Source: Strongylocentrotus droebachiensis (taxonomy: Eukaryota; Echinodermata; Echinoidea; Camarodonta; Strongylocentrotidae). From it: a DNA stretch of 64,000 nt. The stretch spans positions 495,501 to 559,500 of the forward strand of contig JAVYIG010000094.1 of NCBI GenBank assembly GCA_035222895.1, given 5' to 3'. Numbering within the stretch: position 1 is the first letter of the stretch; each line of letters opens with the position of its first letter. Of this stretch, positions 49,527-60,261 are shown piece by piece. The notes under the pieces were generated by a model, which saw only the letters and a list, made by a program, of their open reading frames with translations, searched no databases and was not told the DNA's origin. The position numbers and the translations under genes are program-made.

Positions 49527-51400
49527 CGTATCTTCCCCGGATGTAAACATACCAGTGTTCCTATCCAAGCATAACTGATGAAAGTGTATAGCCTACAGTA
49601 CCAGTTCTGTTGGACTTAAAATAGGCATTTACGAAAGAAAACTAAATGTTTCGTTGAGTATATAGCACTCGTTTTGTGTACGTACTATTGGGCGGCGTCA
49701 AAAATGTAATCTGTATAAGATGTGAACGTACTATCCAAATATTTTAAGAATGAAACATATGTGAAACCTATTTGAATTAAGTAATACCTTTTTGGTTCGG
49801 AAATCGTGGTCGTGTTGTGAATTATCGAATCGTTAATCTTGTTCTGATGGTTATAACAGAATAAAAAGTCATATCTGCACCTGATGTGAACATACTCGTA
49901 GTTTTTGTTTAAGATACTTTGTTGATGTATTAAACGTGAATAATCAGCGGGTAGCTATTTGGAGCGTTACGTAGGTATCAGTGGCATGAAACCTCAGTCC
50001 TTTTTTTTGGGGGGGGGGGGGGGGGGGTTGGGGGCCGAGAAGAACAAGAGGATGGGGGACATTTACGTGAAAAGAAGGCGGTAGCCACCCAACACATTAT
50101 GCATTTTTTTTGTGTGTATTTCATCCCATGCGCAGCCCCCTCCTCCTCCCCCTCACCCCCTCACCCCTCCACTGAGAGTACCCTCTGAGTGACGCCATTA
50201 TGAATTATGATATCTATAAATTCTACTTTGAATAAGGGTATAATGCAGCCGTTAACGTGGCTGAGCATAATCTGGTAATGATAAAAAAATGACGTTATAG
50301 GAAGATATTGTAGGATCATTTCCTATGTACAACACATTACGAAAACACAAGTGGAAAGACACACACAGTACAGACAGGTATAGCCCTTTTGGTAGTAGTC
50401 ATAGGCCTACATTAATCACACGTCTATTTTAAAATCGAAATTGTGTTGGGCCTTAATGACAAAAATAACTATTATCGTTTACAAATTGCAGTTGCTGGGT
50501 CGTTCTGCTCGATTGCATGACATTTCTTTTTTCTCGAGACCATTTACAAGACTGTCCCTTTCAATTGCCTCTGACCTTAATGCGAAAATAATATCATCAT
50601 GGTCTGGCCCCTTTTACCCTGTGGCGCTCGAACGAATCTACAGACTAAAAAAAAAATCATCTCGGCCTTTGGTGGTTTGGATATAAATAGCTTTGAGATC
50701 TAAGGGACGAGAGTTCTTGAAAATTTCCAGTGCCATGAACATCAGAAACTTGATTTGTCAAAAGACCAGCCATTCCCTAGGGGAAACCAGCGATGCGAGC
50801 AGTCGTATCTCACGGGGACGCTCCCCGGGAATTCTGAATCAACAGCCTGCCAATCGCCCTACTACCACGGGGCTTTTTTTTTTAACTGTGTTTTTGGAGC
50901 TCCCCTTGTCTTTGCTTTGTGTTGCTTCTTCGCCATTCTGTTCTTGTCTATTTTTTGTCTGTATTTGTTTTTCAATATCTCTTAGATTACTTTTAGGTCC
51001 GTTTGCGATGCTTTTCTCAATTTCATGTTTTGTTTTGCTTCTTGTTTTTATCTTTTTCTTTGTAATATTTTTTTCGTTTTGTTTTGATTTTCTTTTTTTT
51101 GCAATCACACTTTCAATATTCAGCGTTCTAAATTTATTATCCGTTTCCTTCGTCGTCTTTAGTTTTCGCGCACATTTTTTCAGGTATTACTATATAATCA
51201 TCTCTTTATTTTGTTATCATTATTTTGATTTCTTAACACTCAGGTATACGATTGATGAACAGTTTAAACATCAAGATGCAGCCACCACTATTTTAAAATC
51301 AATTTCAAGCTATTGTACTTTCCGTATACCTGCTCCCTAGTGTTAAGCATGTTTCCAAACAATATCTACAACAGATTTACAATCATTTCAATTTATATTC
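49527..51400. other. No recognisable gene
   Basis: Contains the T8-G20 junction at 50001-50028 and T-rich sequence at 50870-51220. The 215-codon frame at 50693-51340 is Phe/Leu/Ser-rich from that composition and lacks other support. Confidence 0.35.
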
Positions 51401-51525
51401 TGGCCCTTGCAGAAAACAATCAATGTAAGCCGACCTTGTGAATGTGTGGCTGATTGTTGTTATTATAAAGCAACATTTGTGTGTGTGATTAAACCAGCAT
51501 CACGAAATGTTCATCCCGAACAAAA

Positions 51526-51845
51526 AAGTGCAACATTGTTCATAAATCCTTATGAGGTTTCTGACAGTTCAATTATTTGTCAAGGACGTAAACACAACAT
51601 TGTAGTATGACGTTAAATAATTCAAAAATAACGTGGTTCCGACTCAACACCCTGAACTATTTACCTGAAAGCAGCGTGATGTGTTTCCAACAAGAAAACG
51701 ACCCCCCCCCCCCCCCAAAAAAAAAAAAAAAAAAAAAAAAAAAATCGTAAAAATAATTACAACATCAACAACTGCAACATGGTCTATGCATCCTTACGGT
51801 GTTTCTGGACAGGATAATATTTTGCCAAGGACATGAACTGCAGAC
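51526..51845 (+). repeat. Old local duplication interrupted by a C15-A28 run
   Basis: The segment around 51526-51600 (CAACATTGTTCATAAATCCT ... GTTTCTG ... CAAGGACGTAAAC) recurs in diverged form at 51775-51845 (CAACATGGTCTATGCATCCT ... GTTTCTG ... CAAGGACATGAAC). The homopolymer junction at 51702-51744 lies between. Confidence 0.5.
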
Positions 51846-52870
51846 ACCCGATGCATACGGTGTCATCTTTCCTAGCCCTTTGGCCAGGTTTCAATGTAAA
51901 CATAAACCCTTCATATACATGAAGTATCATATTTCTAATAACATCATATTCGATAGATTTAATTATTATTTAAAGTGATTTGCTCTCGGCGGTCAATCCT
52001 ATGTGCTTCCAGTGTATTACCTTGTATTTATTTACCTTATGCAATTTTGCCGGATGCCCTGGAGGTGCTCATTTTGGCGCAGTATGCATGTCAGGTCTGC
52101 ATAACGATAGGCTTTTCTGTCTGTTGTTGGTGTAGAGGAAAGGCCTATGGATGGTTTTGTATTCGAATACTTAGAATGATTGATAAACATGTATCATAAT
52201 TATCAATTTCAATAGCTGTCATTAAATTAAGGAACAAATCAATTGACTATATCATCACAAACAACACCAAATATATGTTTTTAGTTTTAAAATAATGGAA
52301 ATCAAACAAATTTTATCCCTCACATGCGCTCGTCATTTGTCTTAAATGTAAGAATATTAAACCTAGACGTGTTTTCAAATTCTTAGTTTTAGGCTAGTTA
52401 ACGTACCTTTGGGAAAAATATTCCTAATTTCGGTCTACTCATACAAATTAAAGGAATATTGCTAACTGAATTCGGAAGGCAAGCAGACTGATTTATAAGA
52501 AATTATGTTTTACAACGTAATTCCAATGGCGATGAATAATCACCTACCAACATGGTCGGTCTTGAACGATTAATTGTATGATTTTGCTGATGAAATTCTC
52601 CATGTAAACACCAGCCTTGTTTGTTTTGGCTCCAAACTGACATGACTGAGAGCAATTTTACCCATGAATTCAGACTTTGGGGCTACCGCTCTGTTGATTG
52701 TGAACATAGTGAAAGTGCTATACTTCATTACCCCGTAGTCCATTACGATTTCTCCAGACCCCCCTTGCTGTATGACTCTACCCTCCTTCTACGAAATGTT
52801 TTTCCCTTTTTCAATATCTTCTAGTAGCTTTAATCATGGACTTACCGCCCTTTAATTGAATTCCCAGATC
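51846..52870. other. No recognisable feature
   Basis: Unique-looking AT-rich sequence. Confidence 0.35.
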
Positions 52871-53238
52871 TTAAAGGCATCGTTTAACAATGTGGCCCTA
52901 CGTGTTATCAGTGTCTGCGATATGGTGAAATACTAAAGCCCTAACAAAATTGCGTTTCAAAATGATCATGAAGTGCCTCCAAAAAGTAACAAACTTTGTG
53001 TGACCGGTTTTACCATGCTCATTTTCCCAATAGACTGTAGTGTTATAAAAACCGTTAGGAAAATGAAAAATAAAATGTCGATTTCCAATAATAAATATCT
53101 TGATAATCAGACAGGCGATCGGCTTGTAAAAGTCATGGGATTCCTGACTGACCTACAGGTTTATAATTATGATTGCAGCATGAGCTAAATCCAGGATTTT
53201 GTTTCAGAATCTGAGGTAATGTTACCGAGTCACTTTAA
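52871..53238 (+). mobile_element. TTAA MITE, family 1, copy C
   Basis: 368 bp, starting TTAAAGGCATCGTTTAACAA and ending GAGTCACTTTAA. It lacks ~13 bp near the left end relative to copies A and B. The 3' terminal inverted repeat is the most diverged of the three. Confidence 0.85.
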
Positions 53239-54230
53239 GAGGAACATCGCGATGCAGTACATTAACACATTGGCTAATTAAGATACGATTAAAGTGAAGT
53301 TTAGACCGATCGACTTTAGATTAAAAGCTGAATGATGGAGGTGAGACCTAAATAGGTGTGGCGGTATGAACCTTTCTCCTTTGATGGCTAAAGACTTGCC
53401 CTCCTTATTATTAACCCCAGACAATATTGCAAGTCTGATGAAGGAGTTCCTATTTTGGTCTCATGCAGCTAGCACTGAAGAAGAAAACAGATGCTGGCTA
53501 GATATCAAGAGAGTCCTTGGTTATATGTTATTGTATCTATTGTTTGAGAAGGCCTGTGTGTGTTTTTGCGGGCACAACCCATCCTGAAGCAAAAACGAGA
53601 AAAGAACCATGTCTTAATTGTCAGATTTATAGGTTAAGGCTTGCACGTTATGTCCTGTTTATTATATCTAGCTGCTTTTTACATACATTTTAAAGCAATT
53701 TTTTGTTTTTAAAGTTTGAATCAATAAGCGAAGGACGTTCTATTTAATTTAAATGTCTTAGCAGAGTTGGAGAATGAAACTATGTCACACACCCCAAAAT
53801 TCTCTCGAGTATATCAAAGGATTGTACGAATCTTAAAACCTTCCCGGCCTGTCAGAATTAGATCAATACTGTTGTTCGAGAATACCTATCGATTTTGATT
53901 GGTTCCACAGAGATTTAGTACCCTGGATAGCCCCCAATCGGGCTGTATAAGACCCTCTAGTTGTGACCCGGATATTTGGCGTCAAGCGTTGAATCATGGG
54001 TAACTCAATCTACAGCTCAAATCCTCATGAAAGGCAAAGATGTAACATATATGCCGCTGTCTATGCTTTTCAAGCAATGTGCCTTTCTAGACAATATGCC
54101 TTCTTTTTTAAAATACCTCTGATACCTCTTTCCAGGCCTCTGATTGGTGGAAACTGCAGGCATGAAAATCGTTACTGACTGCATGGCAGTAGCTGCATCA
54201 CCGAACAACACCCTCCTTAAACCGTATTCC
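53239..54230. other. No recognisable feature
   Basis: Unique-looking sequence upstream of the exon at 54512. Open frames at 53366-53587 and 53996-54178 are unsupported. Confidence 0.35.
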
Positions 54231-54448
54231 GTATTAAGCGTTCTATACATCCAGATTCATAATTATATTGTATTGTAATTATCATCCCTATTATCAAAAT
54301 TCAAGAAATGAACCCAATATTGTTATAGTTTTCAAAAGTGTATTAAGCGTTCTATAAATCCAGATTCATTATTACATTGTATTATAATTATCATCACTAT
54401 TATCGAAATTCCAGAAATGAACCCAATATTGTTATAGTTTTCACAAAA
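54231..54448 (+). repeat. 109-bp tandem duplication with a SINE-like tail word
   Basis: Two units (54231 and 54340) both start GTATTAAGCGTTCTATA and end CCCAATATTGTTATAGTTTT, with about 90% agreement by eye. The opening word resembles the GTATTAAGCGCTATATAAA tail of SINE family A. The block ends ~60 bp before the splice acceptor at 54510. Confidence 0.85.
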
Positions 54449-54511
54449 GGATACCATCGCTAATTATTGATCTGGTTAACATTGTTTTCTTTTCATTTTT
54501 GTTTCTCGTAG

Positions 54512-54680
54512 ATGCTACAGACGTTGATAACCATTGCGATGATGGCCGGGGGAGTGCCCGTCGTCAGCTCGCAGGACATGGAAAGCTCTTTCGGTAACGA
54601 AGGCATGTTGAGGAACGAGCAGGACTGCCTAGATAGTTTCATCAACTATACCTTTGTAGACGATGACCCTCCCTATCATG
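54512..54680 (+). CDS. First coding exon of a secreted or membrane protein; class B GPCR possible
   Basis: A pyrimidine-rich acceptor (TTTTTGTTTCTCGTAG) directly precedes ATG, and the exon ends at a strong donor CATG|GTAAGAG, phase 1. It encodes 56 codons plus one base. Residues 1-21 (MLQTLITIAMMAGGVPVVSS then Q) look like a signal peptide. The rest (QDMESSFGNEGMLRNEQD, then CLDSFINYTFVDDDPPYHG) is acidic, with one Cys and an N-glycosylation sequon NYT. A signal-peptide exon with a phase-1 donor after a Cys-containing stretch ending in P-x-Y-x-G resembles the N terminus of calcitonin/CGRP-type class B receptors, where the next exon brings YCNRTWDGWLCW. That exon was not found before 64000, so the family is a guess. 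The exon starting exactly at ATG implies an upstream non-coding exon, for which 35183-35232 is one candidate. Confidence 0.6.
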
Positions 54681-54919
54681 GTAAGAGCAATATGTTTTCT
54701 TCATAGGAACTACTTTCACATCGGAAATGGGGGTATTAAAAGGCATTACACTCAGGAAGGAACTGACGGGAGAGTGGGCGGGCGGAGGGAGGGGGGGGGG
54801 GGGGGGTGTGGCGTAGAAACCCCCACCCGTCCATTCTCCCCGGGCGCTAAAAAAAGGCATGTACCTGAATGTTTATGTGCCAAAGACATTCAAAGAATAA
54901 AAAGACATAATAATCGGGA

Positions 54920-55000
54920 GCGCCAGGAGTGTCAAGTCTGACAGACATGAGCACTATACAAGAACCCACTATTTTTAATTTATTATTATCATTATTATAA
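54920..55000 (+). mobile_element. SINE tail fragment
   Basis: GAGCACTATACAAGAACCCA followed by (ATT)n-like sequence resembles the 3' end of the SINE families here. The body is missing. A G-run at 54790-54806 lies upstream. Confidence 0.4.
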
Positions 55001-55029
55001 CAGGAAATAGCAAACTAAAGAAATATAAT

Positions 55030-55165
55030 TCTCCCTGATGGCCCTGCAATCATAATTTACCCCGGCATTAGCCGATCGAGCTACCATAATAACGCGCTTA
55101 ATTATTCAAGGAATGTCTTCCTACGGGTACCCATTTACTACACCTGGGTGGAAAGTAGCACATGA
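55030..55165 (-). mobile_element. SINE copy (family V), 3' half, reverse strand
   Basis: The minus strand reads CTACTTTCCACCCAGGTGTA, GTAAATGGGTACCCGTAGGA, CATTCCTTGAATAATTAAGC and GCCGGGGTAAATTATG, the same order as 43134-43246. The tRNA-like head is absent. Confidence 0.75.
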
Positions 55166-55199
55166 GTATCAATTAGTATGCGTAATTCATTTGTTATTC

Positions 55200-56230
55200 A
55201 AACCACAGCCAATGTGTGGTTTCCGCCTGACATCTTAGCATACAAATATTCCAATTGCTTTAGCATAAGTGCATCGCGGTTAGCGCTGGAAACCAGTGGA
55301 AAGCGGCGCGTTGACCCGGAATACATTTGAACATAATCGAAATCATATCAGGCTTAAATAACTGGGGGATTAATTATCCCCGCTGTATTGACCGTGGTTT
55401 GATATCCGAAAAATGTGATTATTCACACTTTCTTTGCCATCGTCGGCACCGCGGGAGGGGTGGAGGAGGGATATTGCCGCCTAGGCGTTCGGTCTGCTTT
55501 GTCCTTGGGATAGAAAATGGGATTATACATTATTCATGGTATCTTCAAGAGGCAAATTCAATTTGTCGCTCAATTTGAGTCGGAATCAATTGACATTTTT
55601 TTACCCCAAAAGCCGCCATTATCGATTCGGGGATATATATATACCGCTGGGAGTAAATAACCATATATTTTCGATTCATGCACATTATGGAGAATCAAGA
55701 GCTTATGACAGAATGATGAGTGTGGTTTTGAGGAAGAGTACATTGTACATACAAATGATAAAACATTAAAAAAAAAAAAAAAAAACAGATTTAGGAAATT
55801 CACACGGATGATTTATTGTTTGTTTGTTTTATTTTATTTCTGCAAATTCTAAGGTGATAACATACAATCATATCATAATATGAATCAAGTAATTGTACCT
55901 TTCATAAAACACTTAGTTGACAAATCATTTCAATATTTGAAAGTTGTAGGAGACCGCCATCTAAAGCTTGAACTTGATGACGTTCATGATATTATAACGT
56001 TCTCTTAATTATCGGCCCTAAATAATTATGATCGGGCTTTTATCACCCCGAGCCATTAGTTAAACAGAAAATGGGGGAAAAGTGTTGTGTGGATTTTAGA
56101 TTCGGTAACACCACACACTAAAAAGGAATAAGGGCGCAATTAGGGTGCAGATTTAAATCCACTTACGCGTATTTGGCAGAGGGTGATGCTCTTGTAGCAA
56201 AATTGCACCCTACTGCTTTAATAGTATGTA
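55200..56230. other. No recognisable feature
   Basis: Unique-looking intronic sequence if the 54512 gene continues. An A17 run lies at 55769-55785. Confidence 0.35.
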
Positions 56231-56238
56231 TCAGCTCA

Positions 56239-56534
56239 GGGGAGTGTTTCACAAAGACTAAGATCGACTTTAAGTTGAACTTAACTATATGGAAGGCCGT
56301 TCATGCCACTAGTTCCTCTAACCATTTCTGTCATTGGTTTCTCAAGGGACGTACAAATTGTGGTCACAAATCTACAAAATGTACCTTTTCTGATAGTTAA
56401 CTATTAAAGGAAAAAATATTATCTAAAGATCATACATAACTGAGAGACAAATAGTGAGAGCAGCTAGTGGAATAAACAGCCTGCTGTAGTTAAGGGCAAC
56501 TTAAAGTCCGTATTAGCTTTTGTGAATCACCCCC
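56239..56534. mobile_element. 296-bp MITE with ~36-bp inverted ends
   Basis: Left arm starts GGGGAGTGTTTCACAAAGAC; the right arm complement starts GGGGGTGATTCACAAAAGCT. Both reach ACTTTAAGTT. The interior is non-coding, so the open frame overlapping it is not a gene. Confidence 0.75.
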
Positions 56535-57540
56535 AGATCTATGAATTCATCCTAAAAAGTAGCTTCGTTCATCCTGGCAGAACAAGGCGACGTCCATTTT
56601 CGTTTTTTTGGTGATATCTATAAAAAAATATTTAAAAAATAATAACAGCCATTTGCTGCTGTCCACATGGAGCAATTTATTTATGGGCTGGTACGTCGAA
56701 ATATTATCTCAATTTATGGTGAAAAGTGAATTGAAGCGGTATGTTCCTGCAAATACAATGATGGTTCTGTATGGTAATGAGTAAAACTATGTTTGCTTTG
56801 TGTTGCACTAACAAATTAATAACCATTATCTCAAAGAAATGTTACAAGGCGAAGAAAGATTAGCCTACATTTCAAAATGATCCACAATCCTTACTTTCCC
56901 GTCAGCCCCTGAAAAAGACAACCCCCCCCCCCCCCTCCCCGATTACCTCCAGCTTGGACGAAAGCTTATTGTTTCATTTGTAATACTCGTTTTGCATTCA
57001 TGTGCTCTGAAAACTGTGGATGATGACATATCGGACAGTAAACCCAAATTGGCTGCTTCATCCAAAGAATTAGGTTATTGGGATTCCAGACATCGTGAGA
57101 CACAGCTGATTGCCATGAGTTGCCTTTAGGCCATATTTATCCCTGTGGTGATATAGCCAAAAGAGCCAACCGGTCATTCCTCGCAAAATGAATATCTTTG
57201 TTTCGTAAAACCTAAATGAAAGCTGATTAGTCATTTTCAATTGCTTTTAAAATGAAGAACGGTCTGAAAGTAATACTATATAAACCCAAAGAGGATTTAG
57301 GATTCATATTCAATCATCATTATGACATTTTTATTTTTCATTTATTTATCCTTTATTGTGGGGGGGGGGGCAGGGTATTTCCATTGTATATATGCATGGT
57401 TATGTTCATATTGAGTCTTAGTAAAAAAAAAATATAAACAAAATCAGTAAAATAAACATATCTGATTTAAAATCTTGGTGAAATTAATTAGACACTAATC
57501 ATGCAGCCAGCTGTATTCAATGCTAGATAGAATATTACAC
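56535..57540. other. No recognisable feature
   Basis: AT-rich sequence with a C-run at 56922-56934 and a G-run at 57360-57370. Confidence 0.35.
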
Positions 57541-57544
57541 TTAT

Positions 57545-57636
57545 GGGGCGTTGCAAGAAAGTTGCGATTGTTTGCAAGTTGCAACATTGCACTGATATTT
57601 GCAAACGATTGCCACTCAACTTTCTTGCAACGCCCC
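57545..57636. mobile_element. 92-bp palindromic MITE (GGGGCGTTGCAAGAAAGTTG ends), copy 1
   Basis: The left 20 bases GGGGCGTTGCAAGAAAGTTG are exactly answered by CAACTTTCTTGCAACGCCCC at the right. The inner arms (CGATTGTTTGCAA / TTGCAAACGATTG) also pair. Confidence 0.85.
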
Positions 57637-57709
57637 ACTAGTCTCCTAAATTTCCTAAGATTTTGTTAGGATGAAATTTTTAACAATTAATTAAGTTAGA
57701 TCTAGCTTT

Positions 57710-57749
<40 letters not shown>

Positions 57750-57760
57750 CTCTCTCTCTT
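57710..57760. repeat. (CT)n microsatellite
   Basis: Nearly pure CT repeat between the two palindromic MITEs. Confidence 0.95.
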
Positions 57761-57767
57761 AATAATT

Positions 57768-57871
57768 GGGCGTTGTAAGAAAGTTGCAATTGCAAATTTG
57801 CAATTAATCGCAAGGACTTACGCTTGATTTGGGGGATTTGCAATTGATTTGCAACTTTCTTGCAACGCCCC
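57768..57871. mobile_element. Palindromic MITE, copy 2
   Basis: GGGCGTTGTAAGAAAGTTGC at the left and GCAACTTTCTTGCAACGCCC at the right, one mismatch in 20. It is the same family as 57545 with a different interior (GCAATTGCAAATTTGCAATT). Confidence 0.85.
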
Positions 57872-58103
57872 AAAATTGTATAGATGTACGCATGTTTTAC
57901 ATTGGATTTTGCCTATTGTGCATGTCAAAGTAATCAGATTTTTATATTTAACATCTGTTTGATCAATGTTTCAAAACTAGCACATATGTTAATATCGAAC
58001 ATGTATTTTGAAAGTGCAAACATGTGTTCTTTATCATGTAGGTTCAATAAGATTTATTTTGTATTTGTTAATACTTGCATAACATCTGTAATCATGTAAA
58101 TTA

Positions 58104-58140
<37 letters not shown>

Positions 58141-58165
58141 CTTATTATGAAAGTGCAAACATATG

Positions 58166-60122
58166 GGCCCGTATTCTGAAGTCAGGTTTAACTTTAAACC
58201 TAGGTTTAAGTCTAGTCTAAGCCTCGCCTAACTCTCAGATTTAAACCTAGGTTTAATTTTGCGTTTCTGAAGTCAGGTTTAACTTAAACCTAGGTTTAAG
58301 CCTGGTCTAACTCTGTGGAAATTGTACACATATTTAAACCTGGGGTACACCTAGTTTAAGTCTGGCTTAAGTCAGGTCTAACTATTTGTTGGATATTCAG
58401 AGGAGAAGAAGGCACCATTAAAAGGCATTACGACGAATTATTGCAAATAATAAGACCGGAGAGACCTCTTGTGGAAAGAAAAAAACCTTTCACAATCATG
58501 GCGACGATGATTTTTTTGCATCGCTGTCATTTTTAAATACCAAACAAACAGCGATTTGCACTGACTCCAGCACTAGAGAGACACACACACATCGCTTGCG
58601 GATGAAAGTGGGCCTTGCGATTTTATGCCTTCGGCAAGTTTGAACATTAATTTGGATACTTCATTTGCTTATTGAATCTTTATGCCTAATATTTTCTAAG
58701 TCTTAAGATTTTATATTTTATATAAGATTGTGTGATTTGTATAGTACGACAATCCTTGAAACTAAAAAGTTGCCAAAGTAAATCAACACGCATCACTTTG
58801 TTGCAGAGGAAAACAAATATAGTAGCCCCATACCTTTAGTTTGACGTTATGCTCACGTAGTTTTGAAACTGTGAGTGCAATGCACATTTTTGAATTGCGT
58901 CCCAACGATGTAAACAAATGCGAGTTAAAATAAAACTGTAGGCCTAAGGTTGAATTAGAATTAAGAGTAAATTAATGAAGAGCTAAATCTATATTTATAA
59001 GACAATCATGGATTAGCATAATTAAGAGCCAACGAGTGTGTTAAGCCGGAACTCTAGAGTTTTGGGTAGAATCTAATCCTACAATTTCTGCCCTAGATCT
59101 AGTCTAGACTCTAGACCGATTAGGCGCGCCTAGTCTATTAATACTATGATGTCAAAACATCCATAACATCCTAAAGATGCCCCAAAAGATGCACTAGAGC
59201 CAGAGGTCTAGATCTAGATCTAGATCTAGACCTAAATAAGATTAAAATGACTAAAAGAGAAATGATCACAAATACCTTCTTGATGCAGCTCATGAAGCTC
59301 ATATAATATGGTCGAATTTCAAGCGTTTTTTTTTAGGACAATGCAATATTTCTAAACTGTGTGTACTTGAATGAATGAATGCGCGCACGATCGATGATAT
59401 GCGCGCACGGTGACCAAGAAGGAGATCATGATACCCGAGGTATCCGATACCCGACACGTCGGTTCGAAAAAGGATTCCATTGTCCTAAAAAAAAACACTA
59501 AAAATCAAACAAATGAGCTTCTGCAATGTTGACTTTGGACTAGTTATTTTGCATCAAGAAGGTATTTTTGATCATTTTTAGTTTCTCTTTTAGTCATTTA
59601 AATCTTATTTAGAGCATTTTTATGATGTTCTGGAAGTTTTGACCAATCTGGGCATACAGAAATTGTAGAATCCTGATTTTTGTATTATTTATTTTTCGTA
59701 AAGAACAATTCCACCTCGATTCAGACTTTTTCAGCAGTTTAACAATAAATCAAAGGGTAAAACAAAACAAAAAATCAGGTCATAACGTTCAATGGTTGCT
59801 TCGAAAGAGATTTGTTTGTGTCGAATATTTTAAATTGAAGTTATTAAATTTGCAGCACGAAATCCAGCTATAAAAAAGCCTATATCAGCTACCCTTGAAG
59901 ATGGATGAGCTGTACTGAGCATGTGCAGTAGAAGCAGACTACATCTCCATGGTAGTTAAACCTTGGCTTAACTTTAAACCTGGGTTTTAGACTTAAACCT
60001 GGGTTTAACTAAACCTGGCTTTCAGAAACTGAAATGATACTTAGACCTGAAGTCTGGCTTAGTTAAACCCGGGTTTAAAGTTAAACCTAGGTTTAACTAA
60101 ACCTGACTTCAGAATACGGGCC
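58166..60122. mobile_element. 1957-bp non-autonomous Harbinger-like element
   Basis: Left end GGCCCGTATTCTGAAGTCAG; the right end is its inverse, CTGACTTCAGAATACGGGCC. Flanking ATG (58163-58165 and 60123-60125) is a 3-bp target duplication. The ends are rich in AAACCTAGGTTTAA palindromes and contain a second, internal TCTGAAGTCAGG copy at 58264. There is no open frame over 60 codons of recognisable type. A 3-bp duplication and GGCCC ends fit PIF/Harbinger. A second foldback structure lies inside. Confidence 0.8.
59064..59678. mobile_element. Nested foldback structure inside the Harbinger-like element
   Basis: The left arm (about 59064-59343) and right arm (about 59477-59678) are inverted copies. 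Paired words include CATTGTCCTAAAAAAAA/TTTTTTTTAGGACAATG, AATACCTTCTTGATGC/GCATCAAGAAGGTATT, CTAAAAGAGAAA/TTTCTCTTTTAG and CTACAATTTCTG/CAGAAATTGTAG. The loop of ~130 bp has duplicated GCGCGCAC. The left arm also carries an extra (GATCTA)n insert at 59206-59230. Confidence 0.75.
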
Positions 60123-60214
60123 ATGTTGTTTATATAATCTACACTGTAGGTTCAATAATTTTGTTTTGGGTATTTTGTTAACACTTGCAATCATCTGTAT
60201 TCGTGTACATTTTC

Positions 60215-60218
60215 TGTG

Positions 60219-60253
<35 letters not shown>
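60215..60253. repeat. (CT)n microsatellite
   Basis: CT repeat ending the second copy of the 139-bp duplication. Confidence 0.9.
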
Positions 60254-60261
60254 GAATCATT

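Larger units (their letters stand above)
58010..60260 (+). repeat. 139-bp tandem duplication, second copy split by the Harbinger-like element
   Basis: Copy 1 (58010-58148) begins GAAAGTGCAAACATGTGTTC and ends in (CT)n plus TTGCTTATTAT. Copy 2 begins at 58149 with GAAAGTGCAAACAT, is interrupted by the insertion, and resumes at 60123 with ATGTTGTTTATATAA, ...GTAGGTTCAATAATTTTG and (CT)n to about 60253. Confidence 0.85.

Noticed and set aside
50693-51340. 215-codon + strand frame with hydrophobic stretches resembling membrane segments
   Set aside because: The Phe/Leu richness follows T-rich DNA. The first part differs in character and there is no supporting motif or splice context.
46417-53188. 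Shared peptide (KYLDNQTGDRLVKVMGFLTD) in MITE copies B and C and, with changes, in A
   Set aside because: Similarity is explained by repeat homology. In copy A the frame stops soon after, and substitutions between copies show no clear excess of silent changes.
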